NCBI RefSeq assembly: GCF_000284015.1
Contig: NC_016943.1
Location: 971,541-1,035,540, forward strand
Reading direction: 5' to 3'
Source of the DNA: Blastococcus saxobsidens DD2
GTDB lineage: Bacteria; Actinomycetota; Actinomycetes; Mycobacteriales; Geodermatophilaceae
DNA length: 64,000 nucleotides
The translations under genes and the position numbers were made by a program. Position 1 is the stretch's first letter. The number at the start of each line of letters is the position of its first letter. Shown here one piece after another: positions 7,975 to 16,587 of this stretch. The notes beneath the pieces are model-generated. The model searched no databases. It was not told the DNA's origin and worked only from the letters and a program-made list of their open reading frames with translations.

Positions 7975-9087
7975 GTGGCCGCTGACTTCTCCGTCGTCCT
8001 GGACGAGCTCGACACGACCCTGACGTCGATCGAGGCCGTCCTCGACGTCGACCGGATGCGTCGGGAGGTGGCCGAGCTCGAGCTGCAGACGGGCGCCCCG
8101 GATCTGTGGGACGACGTCGAGGCCGCCCAGGCGCTGACCTCCAAGCTCTCCTACATGCAGGGCGACCTGCGCCGGGTCGAGGAGCTCCGCGGCCGGCTCG
8201 AGGACGTCGGGCTGCTGCACGAGATGGCCGCGGAGGAGAACGACGAGGCGACGACCGCCGAGGCCGAGCGAGAGCTGGAGAACCTGCAGAAGGTGATCGC
8301 CGAGCTCGAGGTGCGCACCCTGCTCTCCGGCGAGTACGACTCGCGGGAAGCGCTCGTCACCATCCGCTCCGAGGCCGGGGGCGTGGACGCCGCCGACTTC
8401 GCCGAGATGCTCATGCGCATGTACCTGCGCTGGGCCGAGCGGCACAAGTACCCGACCGAGGTCTACGACGTCAGCTACGCGGAGGAGGCCGGCATCAAGT
8501 CGGCCACGTTCACGGTCAAGGTGCCCTACGCCTACGGCACCCTGTCGGTCGAGCAGGGCACCCACCGGCTGGTCCGCATCTCGCCGTTCGACAACCAGGG
8601 CCGCCGGCAGACCTCCTTCGCCGGCGTCGAGGTGCTGCCGGTCGTCGAGCAGACCGACCACGTCGAGATCCCCGAGAACGAGATCCGGGTGGACGTCTTC
8701 CGCTCCTCCGGTCCCGGTGGGCAGAGCGTCAACACCACCGACTCCGCCGTCCGGATGACGCACATCCCGACCGGCATCGTGGTGTCCTGCCAGAACGAGA
8801 AGAGCCAGATCCAGAACCGGGCGGCCGCGCTGCGGGTGCTGCAGGCCCGGCTGCTCGTCGTCCGGCAGCAGGAGCAGAAGGCCGAGATGGATGCGCTCAA
8901 GGGCGAGGGCAGCAGCTGGGGCAACCAGATGCGCTCCTACGTCCTGCACCCGTACCAGATGGTGAAGGACCTGCGCACCGAGCACGAGACCGGCAACACG
9001 GCCGCGGTGCTCGACGGCGAGATCGACTCCTTCGTCGAGGCCGGTATCCGGTGGCGCCGTCAGCAGGAGGCCGTGCCCTCCTCCTGA
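7975..9087 (+). CDS. prfB: Peptide chain release factor 2
   Basis: 370 residues from GTG 7975 ([24 protein letters not shown]); the frame is open further upstream, but the -10 box at 7961 argues for this start. The catalytic loop SGPGGQSVN (GGQ) and the stop-codon-reading tripeptide SPF ([15 protein letters not shown]) of RF2 are both present, so it ends translation at UGA and UAA. There is no internal in-frame UGA or programmed frameshift, unlike E. coli prfB. It stands first in the classical prfB-ftsE-ftsX-smpB block. Length is normal. Confidence 0.96.
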   Translation: MAADFSVVLDELDTTLTSIEAVLDVDRMRREVAELELQTGAPDLWDDVEAAQALTSKLSYMQGDLRRVEELRGRLEDVGLLHEMAAEENDEATTAEAERELENLQKVIAELEVRTLLSGEYDSREALVTIRSEAGGVDAADFAEMLMRMYLRWAERHKYPTEVYDVSYAEEAGIKSATFTVKVPYAYGTLSVEQGTHRLVRISPFDNQGRRQTSFAGVEVLPVVEQTDHVEIPENEIRVDVFRSSGPGGQSVNTTDSAVRMTHIPTGIVVSCQNEKSQIQNRAAALRVLQARLLVVRQQEQKAEMDALKGEGSSWGNQMRSYVLHPYQMVKDLRTEHETGNTAAVLDGEIDSFVEAGIRWRRQQEAVPSS

Positions 9088-9181
9088 GGCAGGTCCGTCC
9101 GCACGGACCGCGAGAACGAGTCCGGAGCGTTCCGTGGCGAACGGGCCTGACGCAGAGCCGGGACTAGTACCGTGGCGCCTC

Positions 9182-9871
9182 GTGATCGAATTGCAACACG
9201 TCACCAAGCTCTATCCGGCAAGTGGCCGGCCGGCCCTCGACGACGTGTCCACGGAGATCGACAAGGGCGAGTTCGTCTTCCTCATCGGCTCCTCCGGTTC
9301 GGGCAAGTCGACGTTCCTGCGGCTGCTGCTGAAGGAGGACGACCCGACGTCGGGCACGGTCAGCGTGAACGGCAAGACGCTCAACAGCATGAGCAAGTGG
9401 CAGGTGCCCAAGCTCCGCCGCACCATGGGCTGCGTCTTCCAGGACTTCCGCCTGCTGCGCAACCGCACGGTCGCCCAGAACGTCGCCTTCGCCCTCGAGG
9501 TCATCAACAAGCCGCACCGGACGATCAAGCGGGTCGTGCCGGAGGTGCTGGAGATGGTCGGGCTGGAGGGCAAGGCCAATCGGCTGCCCGGTGAGCTCTC
9601 CGGTGGTGAGCAGCAGCGCGTCGCGATCGCCCGCGCGTTCGTGAACCGGCCACTGGTGCTCCTGGCCGACGAGCCGACCGGAAACCTGGACCCGGAGACG
9701 AGCGAGGGCATCATGCTGCTGCTCGAGCGGATCAACCGGACCGGGACCACGGTGATCATGGCGACGCACGACTACCACATCGTCGACTCCATGCGCCGCC
9801 GGGTCATCGAGCTCAACGGGGGAGTCCTCACCCGCGACCAGTCGCGCGGCGTCTACGGCGTGGGCCGCTAG
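9182..9871 (+). CDS. ftsE: Cell-division ABC transporter ATPase FtsE
   Basis: 229 residues from GTG 9182 ([21 protein letters not shown]), the usual FtsE length. Walker A is GSSGSGKST, the signature is LSGGEQQR, Walker [13 protein letters not shown] and the H-loop THD. With FtsX it forms a membrane complex at the septum that, by ATP hydrolysis, activates peptidoglycan hydrolases outside the cell. ftsX follows 66 bases later. A TAGTAC box at 9165-9170 might serve as -10. Confidence 0.96.
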   Translation: MIELQHVTKLYPASGRPALDDVSTEIDKGEFVFLIGSSGSGKSTFLRLLLKEDDPTSGTVSVNGKTLNSMSKWQVPKLRRTMGCVFQDFRLLRNRTVAQNVAFALEVINKPHRTIKRVVPEVLEMVGLEGKANRLPGELSGGEQQRVAIARAFVNRPLVLLADEPTGNLDPETSEGIMLLLERINRTGTTVIMATHDYHIVDSMRRRVIELNGGVLTRDQSRGVYGVGR

Positions 9872-9937
9872 CAGCGGCCGCCGCCGCCGCACCGACACCG
9901 CCGATCGCGTCCGCACGCACTCCACGACAGGGAATCC

Positions 9938-10822
9938 ATGCGCGTCAACTTCGTGCTCTCCGAGGTGGCCACCGGGCTTCGTCGCAACCTGACCATGACG
10001 GTCGCGATGATCCTGACGACGGCCATCTCGCTCGGCCTCATGGGCACCGGCCTGCTGATCGCCGGGATGATCTCCGACATGAAGGAGATCTACTACGACA
10101 AGGTGCAGGTCTCCATCTTCCTGGCCGACGGCGTCACCGACGAGCAGCGGCAGGCGATCCAGTCGGAGCTGGAGGCCTCACCCGAGGTCGCCGGCTTCAT
10201 CTACGAGTCGCGCGAGGAGGCCTACGAGCGCTTCCGGCAGCAGTTCAGCCAGCAGCCCGAGCTGGTGGAGAACACGCCGCCGGACGCCCTGCCCGAGAGC
10301 TTCCGCGTCGAGCTGGTGAACCCGGAGCGGTACGAGGTCATCGCGGCCGAGTTCCCCAACGGGGAGAACGGCGTCGACCAGGTGCGCGACGAGGGGCAGT
10401 TCCTCGACCGGCTGTTCAGCCTGCTCAACGGCGCCCGGAACGCCACGATCGCCGTCGCCGTCGTGCAGGCGCTCGCCGCCCTGCTGCTGATCTCCAACAC
10501 CATCCAGCTGGCGGCGTTCAACCGGCGCAACGAGACGAACATCATGCGGCTGGTCGGTGCCTCCCGCTGGTACACCCAGCTGCCGTTCATCCTCGAGGCG
10601 GCGATCGCCGGTCTCATCGGTGGCCTGCTGGCCGCCGGCGGCCTGATCCTCACCAAGGTGCTGTTCATCGAGCGCACCCTGGCGGGGCCGATCAAGGCCG
10701 GGATCATCCCGCCGGTCGAGTGGGACGCGATCATCTGGAACAGCGTGATCGTCTCCGGCGTCGGCGTCGCCCTGGCCGGCATCGCTGCCTACGTGACCCT
10801 GCGGTTGTACGTACGGCTCTGA
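9938..10822 (+). CDS. ftsX: Cell-division protein FtsX (permease-like)
   Basis: 294 residues from ATG 9938 behind AGGGAA. An N-terminal membrane helix (MTVAMILTTAISLGLMGTGLLIAG) is followed by a large extracytoplasmic domain (about residues 45-165) and three C-terminal helices, with the conserved cytoplasmic NRRNETNIMRLVGASRWY element that contacts FtsE. It passes the ATPase signal across the membrane to septal cell-wall hydrolases. Length and topology are typical for actinobacterial FtsX. Confidence 0.96.
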   Translation: MRVNFVLSEVATGLRRNLTMTVAMILTTAISLGLMGTGLLIAGMISDMKEIYYDKVQVSIFLADGVTDEQRQAIQSELEASPEVAGFIYESREEAYERFRQQFSQQPELVENTPPDALPESFRVELVNPERYEVIAAEFPNGENGVDQVRDEGQFLDRLFSLLNGARNATIAVAVVQALAALLLISNTIQLAAFNRRNETNIMRLVGASRWYTQLPFILEAAIAGLIGGLLAAGGLILTKVLFIERTLAGPIKAGIIPPVEWDAIIWNSVIVSGVGVALAGIAAYVTLRLYVRL

Positions 10823-10960
10823 CACTGCCGTCCTCCGGACGACACCGCGGTCAGGTGCCGTCCCCCAGCGGCGTGGAGCCCTTCCCGGCCCTCGTCGGGG
10901 AGGCCTCCGGCCGCCACTCCTCGAACCGCCTCGCGGGGCGGCCTGGGTGAGGATGTGGCA

Positions 10961-10966
10961 TAACCT
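10961..10966 (+). promoter_or_regulatory. -10 box (TAACCT) of smpB, leaderless
   Basis: TAACCT ends 6 bases before the smpB ATG (10973), placing the transcript start at about the start codon. This gives smpB a promoter separate from ftsEX. Confidence 0.5.
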
Positions 10967-10972
10967 CTTCCC

Positions 10973-11449
10973 ATGCCGCGGGAACAGGGGCGGAAGTTCA
11001 TCGCCCAGAACAAGAAGGCGCGGCACGACTACTCGATCCTCGACACCTACGAGGTGGGTCTCGTGCTCACCGGCACCGAGGTGAAGAGCCTGCGTGCCGG
11101 CCGGGCCTCCCTCGTGGACGGCTTCGCCTCCATCGACGACGGCGAGGTGTGGCTGCAGCATGTGCACATCCCCGAGTACACGCAGGGCACCTGGACCAAC
11201 CACGCCCCGCGCCGCAAGCGGAAGGTGCTCATGCACCGCAGCGAGATCGACAAGCTGCTGGGCAAGACCAAGGAGGGCGGGCTCACCCTCGTCCCGCTCG
11301 ACCTGTACTTCAAGGACGGCAAGGTCAAGGCCACCCTCGCGCTGGCGAAGGGCAAGAAGTCCTACGACAAGCGGCACGACCTCGCCGAGCGCGACTCGCG
11401 CCGGGAGATCCAAAAGGCCTTCGGCCGCTACGTGAAGGGACGCCGGTGA
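10973..11449 (+). CDS. smpB: SsrA-binding protein SmpB
   Basis: 158 residues. Family landmarks: [40 protein letters not shown], the [25 protein letters not shown] core, and the basic tail ([22 protein letters not shown]) that fills the mRNA channel during trans-translation. It binds tmRNA and delivers it to stalled ribosomes. In many actinobacteria ssrA lies close by; here ssrA is about 14.6 kb away in the same orientation. The stop overlaps the GTG of the next gene by GTGA. Confidence 0.97.
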   Translation: MPREQGRKFIAQNKKARHDYSILDTYEVGLVLTGTEVKSLRAGRASLVDGFASIDDGEVWLQHVHIPEYTQGTWTNHAPRRKRKVLMHRSEIDKLLGKTKEGGLTLVPLDLYFKDGKVKATLALAKGKKSYDKRHDLAERDSRREIQKAFGRYVKGRR

Positions 11450-12369
11450 GAGGCATCGCCTACGACCGGTTCGGCGGCGTCGACGTGCTCCAGTTGCGCG
11501 ACGACCTGCCCGACCCCCCGGTCGGCCCGGACACCGTGCTCGTCCGCACGCGCGCGGCGGGCGTCAACCCGGTGGACATCGGCATCCGCGAGGGGGCCCT
11601 GGCCGGGTTCTTCCCGCACCACTTCCCGATCGTCCCGGGCTGGGACCTCGCCGGGGTCGTCGAGGCCGTCGGCCCCGCCGTCGTCGACTTCGCCCCGGGC
11701 GACGAGGTGTTCGGCTACCTGCGGCGCGACGACGTGCAGTGGGGGACGGCGGCCGAGCTGGTGCCCGCCCCGCAGCGGTGCGTCGCGCACAAGCCCGGTT
11801 CGCTGTCGTTCGCCGAGGCCGGCGCGGTGCCGCTGGCCGGGCTCACCGCTTACCAGGCGCTCACCGAGGCGCTCGCCGTGGGGGAGGGCGACCGCGTGCT
11901 GGTGCACCGGGCGGCGGGTGGCGTCGGGTTCTTCGCCGTGCAGATCGCCGTCGCGCTCGGTGCGCAGGTCATCGGCACCGCCAGCCCGCGCAACCACGGC
12001 TTCCTGACCGACGCCGGGTGCGCCGAGGTGCTGGACTACAACGCCGGCCCGATCAGCGGACAGCTGTCGGAGAAGGTGGACGCCGTCCTCGACCTCAACG
12101 GTGGGAACTCGCTGGCCGACGCCCCGGCGCAGGTACGCGACGTCTCGCGCATCGCCAGCGTGGTCGACCCGTCGGTCAACGGCATGGGCGGTCGGTACGT
12201 CTTCGTGCGGCCCGAGCGGCACGACCTGGAGGAGCTGGCCCGCATGGCTGACGCCGGTCAGCTGCGGGTGGCGATCGCCAAGGCGTTCCCGCTGGCGCAG
12301 ACGGCCCAGGCGCACGAACTGGTGGCCGGCGGGCACGTCCGCGGCAAGGTCGTCGTCACGGTCCCGTGA
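11446..12369 (+). CDS. Medium-chain NAD(P)H-dependent oxidoreductase (quinone-reductase-like, zinc-free)
   Basis: 307 residues, GTG start overlapping the smpB stop. It has the GroES-like N-terminal domain ([35 protein letters not shown]) and a Rossmann fold ([30 protein letters not shown]). The Cys/His pattern of zinc-binding alcohol dehydrogenases is not seen, which points to the quinone oxidoreductase branch using NADPH. The stop overlaps the GTG of the amidohydrolase at 12366, so the two genes, and the glyoxalase after them, are probably translated together. The substrate is unknown. Confidence 0.82.
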   Translation: MRGIAYDRFGGVDVLQLRDDLPDPPVGPDTVLVRTRAAGVNPVDIGIREGALAGFFPHHFPIVPGWDLAGVVEAVGPAVVDFAPGDEVFGYLRRDDVQWGTAAELVPAPQRCVAHKPGSLSFAEAGAVPLAGLTAYQALTEALAVGEGDRVLVHRAAGGVGFFAVQIAVALGAQVIGTASPRNHGFLTDAGCAEVLDYNAGPISGQLSEKVDAVLDLNGGNSLADAPAQVRDVSRIASVVDPSVNGMGGRYVFVRPERHDLEELARMADAGQLRVAIAKAFPLAQTAQAHELVAGGHVRGKVVVTVP

Positions 12370-13259
12370 GCGTGCAACCGCCGGCCGACGACGCCGACGT
12401 CCCGCGGTACTGGCGGGAGCTGGGCCTGCCCGGGCTGGTCGACGTGCACGTGCACTTCCTGCCCGAGCGCGTGCAGGCGAAGGTCTGGCAGTACTTCGAG
12501 GCAGCGGGGACCCACTACGGCTCGGACTGGCCGGTCACCTACCGGCTGCCGGAGGAGGAGCGGCTCGCCGTCCTCGACCGGCTCGGCGTCCGCGCGTTCC
12601 CGACGCTGCCGTACCCGCACAAGGCCGGGATGGCGGCCTGGCTGAACGAGTGGTCGCACGCGTTCGCGGCCGGCCGCCCGCAGGTGCTGCGCTCGGCCAC
12701 GTTCTTCCCCGAGCCGGGGGCGGCCGACTACGTCGCCCAGGCACTGGACGGCGGCACGCGGGTGTTCAAGGTGCACGTTCAGGTGGGCGCGTTCGATCCG
12801 CGCGACCGCCTGCTCGACGACGTCTGGGCGCACCTGGAGGAGACGGGCACCCCGGTCGTCATCCACTGCGGCTCCGGTCCCCTGGCCGGTGAGCACACCG
12901 GGCCGGAGCCGATGGAAGGTCTGCTCGAGCGCTACCCGCGGCTGCAGCTGGTGATCGCCCACCTCGGCATGCCGGAGTACCGGGAGTTCCTGGACCTCGC
13001 CGAGCGCTACGAGCGGGTGCACCTGGACACCACGATGTTCGCCACCGACTTCACCGAGCGGCTGATGCCCTTCGACCCGGCCGACCGGCCGCGGCTGGCG
13101 GCACTGCAGGAGAAGGTGGTCCTGGGCAGCGACTTCCCGTCGATCCCGTACCCCTACGCCCACCAGTTGCAGGCGCTGCACCGGCTCGACCTCGGCGAGG
13201 ACTGGCTGCGCGCCGTCCTGTGGCACAACGGGGCCCGGCTGTTCACCATCGAGGTGTGA
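12366..13259 (+). CDS. Amidohydrolase family metal-dependent hydrolase (PF04909 type)
   Basis: 297 residues. TIM-barrel metal motifs are visible in order: DVHVHFLP (H-x-H), VFKVHVQVG, VVIHCGSG, LVIAHLG and VVLGSDFP with the final Asp. This is the pattern of amidohydrolase-2 enzymes such as ACMSD-type decarboxylases and related hydrolases of cyclic or aromatic compounds. The GTG start overlaps the preceding stop, and its own stop overlaps the next start. The reaction cannot be fixed from sequence; the neighbours (oxidoreductase, glyoxalase-type protein) hint at a small degradative or detoxifying route. Confidence 0.8.
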   Translation: MSVQPPADDADVPRYWRELGLPGLVDVHVHFLPERVQAKVWQYFEAAGTHYGSDWPVTYRLPEEERLAVLDRLGVRAFPTLPYPHKAGMAAWLNEWSHAFAAGRPQVLRSATFFPEPGAADYVAQALDGGTRVFKVHVQVGAFDPRDRLLDDVWAHLEETGTPVVIHCGSGPLAGEHTGPEPMEGLLERYPRLQLVIAHLGMPEYREFLDLAERYERVHLDTTMFATDFTERLMPFDPADRPRLAALQEKVVLGSDFPSIPYPYAHQLQALHRLDLGEDWLRAVLWHNGARLFTIEV

Positions 13260-13636
13260 TACCCGGCATCCGCCTCGCCGCGCCCGTCCTCGGCACCCCC
13301 GACCCACGCGGGCTGGCCCGCTTCTACCAGCGGTTGCTGGGCTGGCCGATCGGGGACGACGAGACCGCGTGGGCCACCCTGCGGCCGGAGGACGGCGGTC
13401 CCGGCCTCTCCTTCCAGCGGGAGGAGGGCCACGTGCCCCCGGTGTGGCCGCCGGAGCCGGGCACCCAGCAGATGCAGATGCACCTCGACTTCCAGGTCGA
13501 GGACCTGGCCGCGGCGTCGGCGGTGGCAGAGGCAGCCGGCGCGCGCTTGCTCAACGCCTACACCGACCCGCACGAGGACGTGCGGACCTACGCCGACCCG
13601 GCCGGTCACCCTTTCTGCCTGTTCGCCCGTACCTGA
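13256..13636 (+). CDS. VOC/glyoxalase-superfamily protein
   Basis: 126 residues, GTG at 13256 overlapping the amidohydrolase stop. Two beta-alpha-beta-beta-beta units are recognisable: RLAAPVLGTPDPRGLARFYQRLLGWPI and MQMHLDFQVEDLAAASAVAEAAGAR, ending with YADPAGHPFCLFA. The order matches actinobacterial 'VOC family' proteins that include glyoxalase and bleomycin-binding types. Metal-binding residues may include the His of HLDF and Glu/Asp near the C-terminus. The substrate is unknown. It is the last gene of the overlapping set that begins with smpB. Confidence 0.8.
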   Translation: MIPGIRLAAPVLGTPDPRGLARFYQRLLGWPIGDDETAWATLRPEDGGPGLSFQREEGHVPPVWPPEPGTQQMQMHLDFQVEDLAAASAVAEAAGARLLNAYTDPHEDVRTYADPAGHPFCLFART

Positions 13637-13666
13637 AATCGGATGGCCGGGCAGCGGGCGTTTCTC

Positions 13667-13672
13667 TAGCCT
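13667..13672 (+). promoter_or_regulatory. -10 box (TAGCCT) of the tandem GNAT gene, leaderless
   Basis: TAGCCT ends 8 bases before the GTG at 13681; no ribosome binding site is seen in between. Confidence 0.45.
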
Positions 13673-13680
13673 CGGCGCCC

Positions 13681-14679
13681 GTGGCCGATCTCCTCGCGCT
13701 GCCCGAGGGTCTCACCGGGCGCCCGCTCACCGCCGACGACGTCGCTGCCGTCGCCGCCCTGCTCGCTGCCGCCGAGCAGGTCGACGACACCGGCGAGTAC
13801 CCGGACGCCGATGACGTCGCCGACGAGTGGACCGGGTGGGGCGTCGACCCGGCCCGAGACGGGGTCGCCGTCCTCGACGCCGGCGGCACCCTGGCCGGGT
13901 ACGCCATCGTCTTCGCCAGCGCCACGTTCCGCGACGTCTTCCGGATCAACCTCGACGGCCGGGTGCACCCGGATCACCGCGGTCACGGCATCGGCGCCGC
14001 GCTGCTGGACTGGGAGCTGGCCCGCGGCGCGGAGGTGCACGCCGAACGGCACCCCGAGGCCCCGGCCCGTCTGGTGGCGCGCGTGCTCGGCACCCAGCCG
14101 CAGCTCGAGCGGCTGGTCGAGCGCCGGGGGCTGGCGGCCGAGCGCTGGTACCGCGTGATGGAGCGGCAGCTCACCGACCTGCCCGCACTGGATCCGGTCC
14201 CGGGTGTGGAGCTGGTGCCGTTCACGTCGGACCGCGACGAGGAGGTCCGGCACGCGCACAACGCGTCGTTCACCGCGCACCACGGGTCGAGCGAGCGCGA
14301 CGCGGCGTCGTGGCAGGCGCTGTTCACCGGGCAGCGCTCGTTCCGGCCGGACCTGTCGGTGCTGGCCGTGGCCGACGGCGCCGTCCTCGGCTACGTCCTC
14401 GCCTACGTCTACGAGTCCGACACGCGGGCGCGCGGTTACCGCGAGGTGGTGCTCGGCCAGATCGGCGTCCTGCCGGTGGCCCGGGGCCGTGGGATCGCGG
14501 CGGCGACCATCTTCGAGGCGCTGCGGAAGGCCGCCGCGGACGGGTGCCGCACCTCGGCTCTCGACGTCGACAGCGACAACGTCACCGGGGCGCTGCGGCT
14601 CTACGAGCGCCTCGGGTTCGGCGCGGTGCGCACGAGCGTCGCGTGGTCGGTGGCGCGGTCGCCCATGACGAGTCGCTAG
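13681..14679 (+). CDS. Tandem GNAT N-acetyltransferase
   Basis: 332 residues from GTG 13681. Two GNAT folds follow each other: the first with RVHPDHRGHGIGAALLDWEL (acetyl-CoA loop R/Q-x-x-G-x-G/A), the second with IGVLPVARGRGIAAATIFEALRKAAADGCRTSALDVDSDNVTGALRLYERLGF. The second half has the complete catalytic core; the first is also well preserved, unlike many tandem GNATs in which one half has decayed. Relatives include mycothiol synthase (MshD), also a tandem GNAT of about 300 residues, but the sequence is not close enough to call it that. Substrate unknown. Confidence 0.78.
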   Translation: MADLLALPEGLTGRPLTADDVAAVAALLAAAEQVDDTGEYPDADDVADEWTGWGVDPARDGVAVLDAGGTLAGYAIVFASATFRDVFRINLDGRVHPDHRGHGIGAALLDWELARGAEVHAERHPEAPARLVARVLGTQPQLERLVERRGLAAERWYRVMERQLTDLPALDPVPGVELVPFTSDRDEEVRHAHNASFTAHHGSSERDAASWQALFTGQRSFRPDLSVLAVADGAVLGYVLAYVYESDTRARGYREVVLGQIGVLPVARGRGIAAATIFEALRKAAADGCRTSALDVDSDNVTGALRLYERLGFGAVRTSVAWSVARSPMTSR

Positions 14680-14682
14680 GGT
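14677..14682 (+). promoter_or_regulatory. -10 box (TAGGGT) of the SCO6745-type gene, leaderless
   Basis: TAGGGT overlaps the stop codon of the GNAT gene and ends 6 bases before the ATG at 14689. Confidence 0.45.
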
Positions 14683-14688
14683 CCGGCC

Positions 14689-15567
14689 ATGGTCAGCGTC
14701 GATCAGCCCGCGCCCGCGTTCGATCCCGCCCTCGTCGGCCGCGCCCACCGCGCGATCGACCCGCTGCACTCGCAGCTGTACTTCGCGCCGGAGCAGGACG
14801 AGTACCTCAGCGCGCTGGGGCTGCGTCCTGGTCGGATGGCGTACTTCGCCGGCCGCGCCGCCCCGATGGGCGCCGTCGGTGCGGGGGTGGTGACCGCGAC
14901 CTTCTACAACTTCGCGCCCTCGCTGGTCGCGCACATGATCCCGCGGGCCTGGACGCTGGCCACGCCGGAGCAGGTGCTCGCCGCCCGCCTCGCCGCCGCC
15001 CGCGCGTCCCTCACCCGGCTGCTGGGCGAGGAGGCGGCCGCCTCCTCCGAGGTCGCGGAGCTGGCCGGGCTGCTGCGGGAGGCCTGCGCCGGTCTCAGCG
15101 CGGAGGGCCGCCCGATCTACGCCGGTCACGCCGATCTGGCGTGGCCGGAGGAGCCGCTGCTGGCCGTGTGGCACGGCGCGTCGCTGCTGCGCGAGCACCG
15201 GGGCGACGGGCACGTCGCCGTCCTGGTGCACGCCGGGCTCACCGGTATCGAGGCGCTGGTCACCCACTGCGCCACCGGCCGCGGCTTCACCGTGGCCGCG
15301 GCCAAGGCGACCCGCGGCTGGAAGGACGAGCAGTGGGAGGCAGCGTGTGCCGCGCTGGCCGACCGCGGGCTGCTCGACGACGCCGGGCTGACCGAGGAGG
15401 GCGCCGAACTGCGCGCGCGGATCGAGATGCAGACCGACGCGCTGGCCGCCGACCCGTGGCTGTCCCTGGGCGCGGAGAAGACGGCGCGGGTCGTCGAGCT
15501 GGGCAAGGGGCTGTCCCGCGCCATCACCGCGAACGGCGCGTTCGGCCAGGGCATCTTCGGTCGCTGA
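14689..15567 (+). CDS. SCO6745-family protein, function unknown
   Basis: 292 residues, mostly alpha-helical and soluble. Recognisable family stretches are HRAIDPLHSQLYFAPE, GRMAYFAGRAAPMGAVGAGVVTATFYNF and LLAVWHGASLLREHRGDGHVAVLVHAGLTG, with a C-terminal part that looks like a winged-helix fold (WEAACAALADRGLLDDAGLTEEGAELR). Members are common in actinobacteria and named after Streptomyces coelicolor SCO6745; no biochemical role is known to me. It is transcribed from its own promoter, with a carboxymuconolactone-decarboxylase-like gene 7 bases downstream. Confidence 0.78.
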   Translation: MVSVDQPAPAFDPALVGRAHRAIDPLHSQLYFAPEQDEYLSALGLRPGRMAYFAGRAAPMGAVGAGVVTATFYNFAPSLVAHMIPRAWTLATPEQVLAARLAAARASLTRLLGEEAAASSEVAELAGLLREACAGLSAEGRPIYAGHADLAWPEEPLLAVWHGASLLREHRGDGHVAVLVHAGLTGIEALVTHCATGRGFTVAAAKATRGWKDEQWEAACAALADRGLLDDAGLTEEGAELRARIEMQTDALAADPWLSLGAEKTARVVELGKGLSRAITANGAFGQGIFGR

Positions 15568-15574
15568 CCTCGCG

Positions 15575-16114
15575 ATGACCGACAACGGCACCCCGCGCCT
15601 GCCGCTGGCCGCCGAGGACGGCGCCGTCGCCGACCTCATGCGCGCTCGGCGCGGCGGGCGGCTCAGCGCACTCGACCGGCTGCTGCTGCACAGCCCGCCC
15701 GTGGCCGAGGGGTGGAACGCGCTCCTCGGCGCGCTGCGCTCCTCGACGCTGCCCGGCGACCTCCGGGAGCTGGTCATCCTCCGGGTGGCGGTCCTGAACG
15801 ACGCCGACTTCGAGTGGGCGGCCCACGAGCCGATCGGCCGGCGGGCCGGTCTCACCGACGTCCAGCTCGAGCTGCTGCGCCGGACGGACCCGGCCGGGGA
15901 CGCCTGGTCCGCGATGCAGTCCGCCGTCCTCGTGTTCGCCGATGCCTCCACCCGCACGGTGGCTGTTCCCGATGCCGTGTTCGCCGCGCTGCGCGAGCAC
16001 CTCGACGACCGCCAGGTCGTCGAGCTCGTGGCCACCGTCGCGGGCTACGCCATGGTGTCGCGGTTCCTCGTCGCACTGGAGGTCCCGCCCCCTGCCGGCG
16101 AGGTCGCCGGCTAG
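15575..16114 (+). CDS. Carboxymuconolactone decarboxylase / AhpD-like family protein
   Basis: 179 residues. The fold is suggested by LRELVILRVAVLNDADFEWAAHEPIGRRAGLTDVQLELLRR and the following helices. At the site where AhpD has the redox pair C-x-x-C-x-x-x-H, this protein reads DADFEWAAHEP: the His is kept but both Cys are missing, so a peroxidase role is unlikely and a decarboxylase-like or unknown role is favoured. It starts 7 bases after the SCO6745-type gene and probably shares its transcript. An inverted repeat follows the stop. Confidence 0.78.
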   Translation: MTDNGTPRLPLAAEDGAVADLMRARRGGRLSALDRLLLHSPPVAEGWNALLGALRSSTLPGDLRELVILRVAVLNDADFEWAAHEPIGRRAGLTDVQLELLRRTDPAGDAWSAMQSAVLVFADASTRTVAVPDAVFAALREHLDDRQVVELVATVAGYAMVSRFLVALEVPPPAGEVAG

Positions 16115-16587
16115 GTGTACTGACCACGGAGGTTGGTGACGGGCGCCGACGGAACGATGTGCGCAAACGGGCAGTTCTCAATCCTGAAACTGCCCGTCCG
16201 CGCACACTGTTCGGCTGCCGGAAGGGGCCGCTCAGGGACACCCCAGGGCCGCTGCCCGCGCCGCATCGGCAGGGGGAACGTTGGCGGCCGGGGTATTAGG
16301 TCCCCGCTCGGCCTCACCCCTGTGGGCGACGACACCCCTGGGGCAGGGCGAGCAGCGTGCGACCATGGACGACGGCCGTGGCGCGAGGTGGCGGCCGGAC
16401 CGGGAGGAGGACGCGGTGCGCAGCGAGCCTCCGAGTACCGATCCCGAGGTCCTCACCGCCTGACGAAGGTTCCCCTGCCCCCCGCCGCTCACATCTCGCG
16501 GCGGGACCTCCAGGGGCCGAGACCCGGCTCGGGCGTGCGAGGACCGCTCCGGTGTCCACCGCCGTCCCCTCGCCCCGGGAGCCCGTC
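16115..16587. other. 473-base intergenic region before the CorA-type gene
   Basis: Apart from the inverted repeat it holds one clean hairpin at 16481-16505 (CCCGCCGC / GCGGCGGG, 9-base loop). A short open frame (16365-16463) reads MDDGRGARWRPDREEDAVR but has no ribosome binding site and no recognisable family. No riboswitch was recognised, though a Mg2+-responsive leader is possible given the gene downstream. Confidence 0.5.
16153..16211. repeat. Intergenic inverted repeat, family member 1
   Basis: Arms 16153-16176 and 16188-16211 (24 bases each, 20 paired) enclose an 11-base loop. The arm has the core GATGTGCGC...ACGGGCAGTT. Related repeats lie at 39812-39873 and 52791-52852. It is 38 bases after the preceding stop and may end transcription. 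Confidence 0.7.

Noticed and set aside
7975..8100. Programmed frameshift in prfB
   Set aside because: The gene is a single uninterrupted frame without the in-frame TGA and slippery site.
16365..16463. 32-codon frame MDDGRGARWRPDREEDAVR... before corA
   Set aside because: No ribosome binding site or -10 box at leaderless distance, and no recognisable family; kept only as a note in the intergenic entry.
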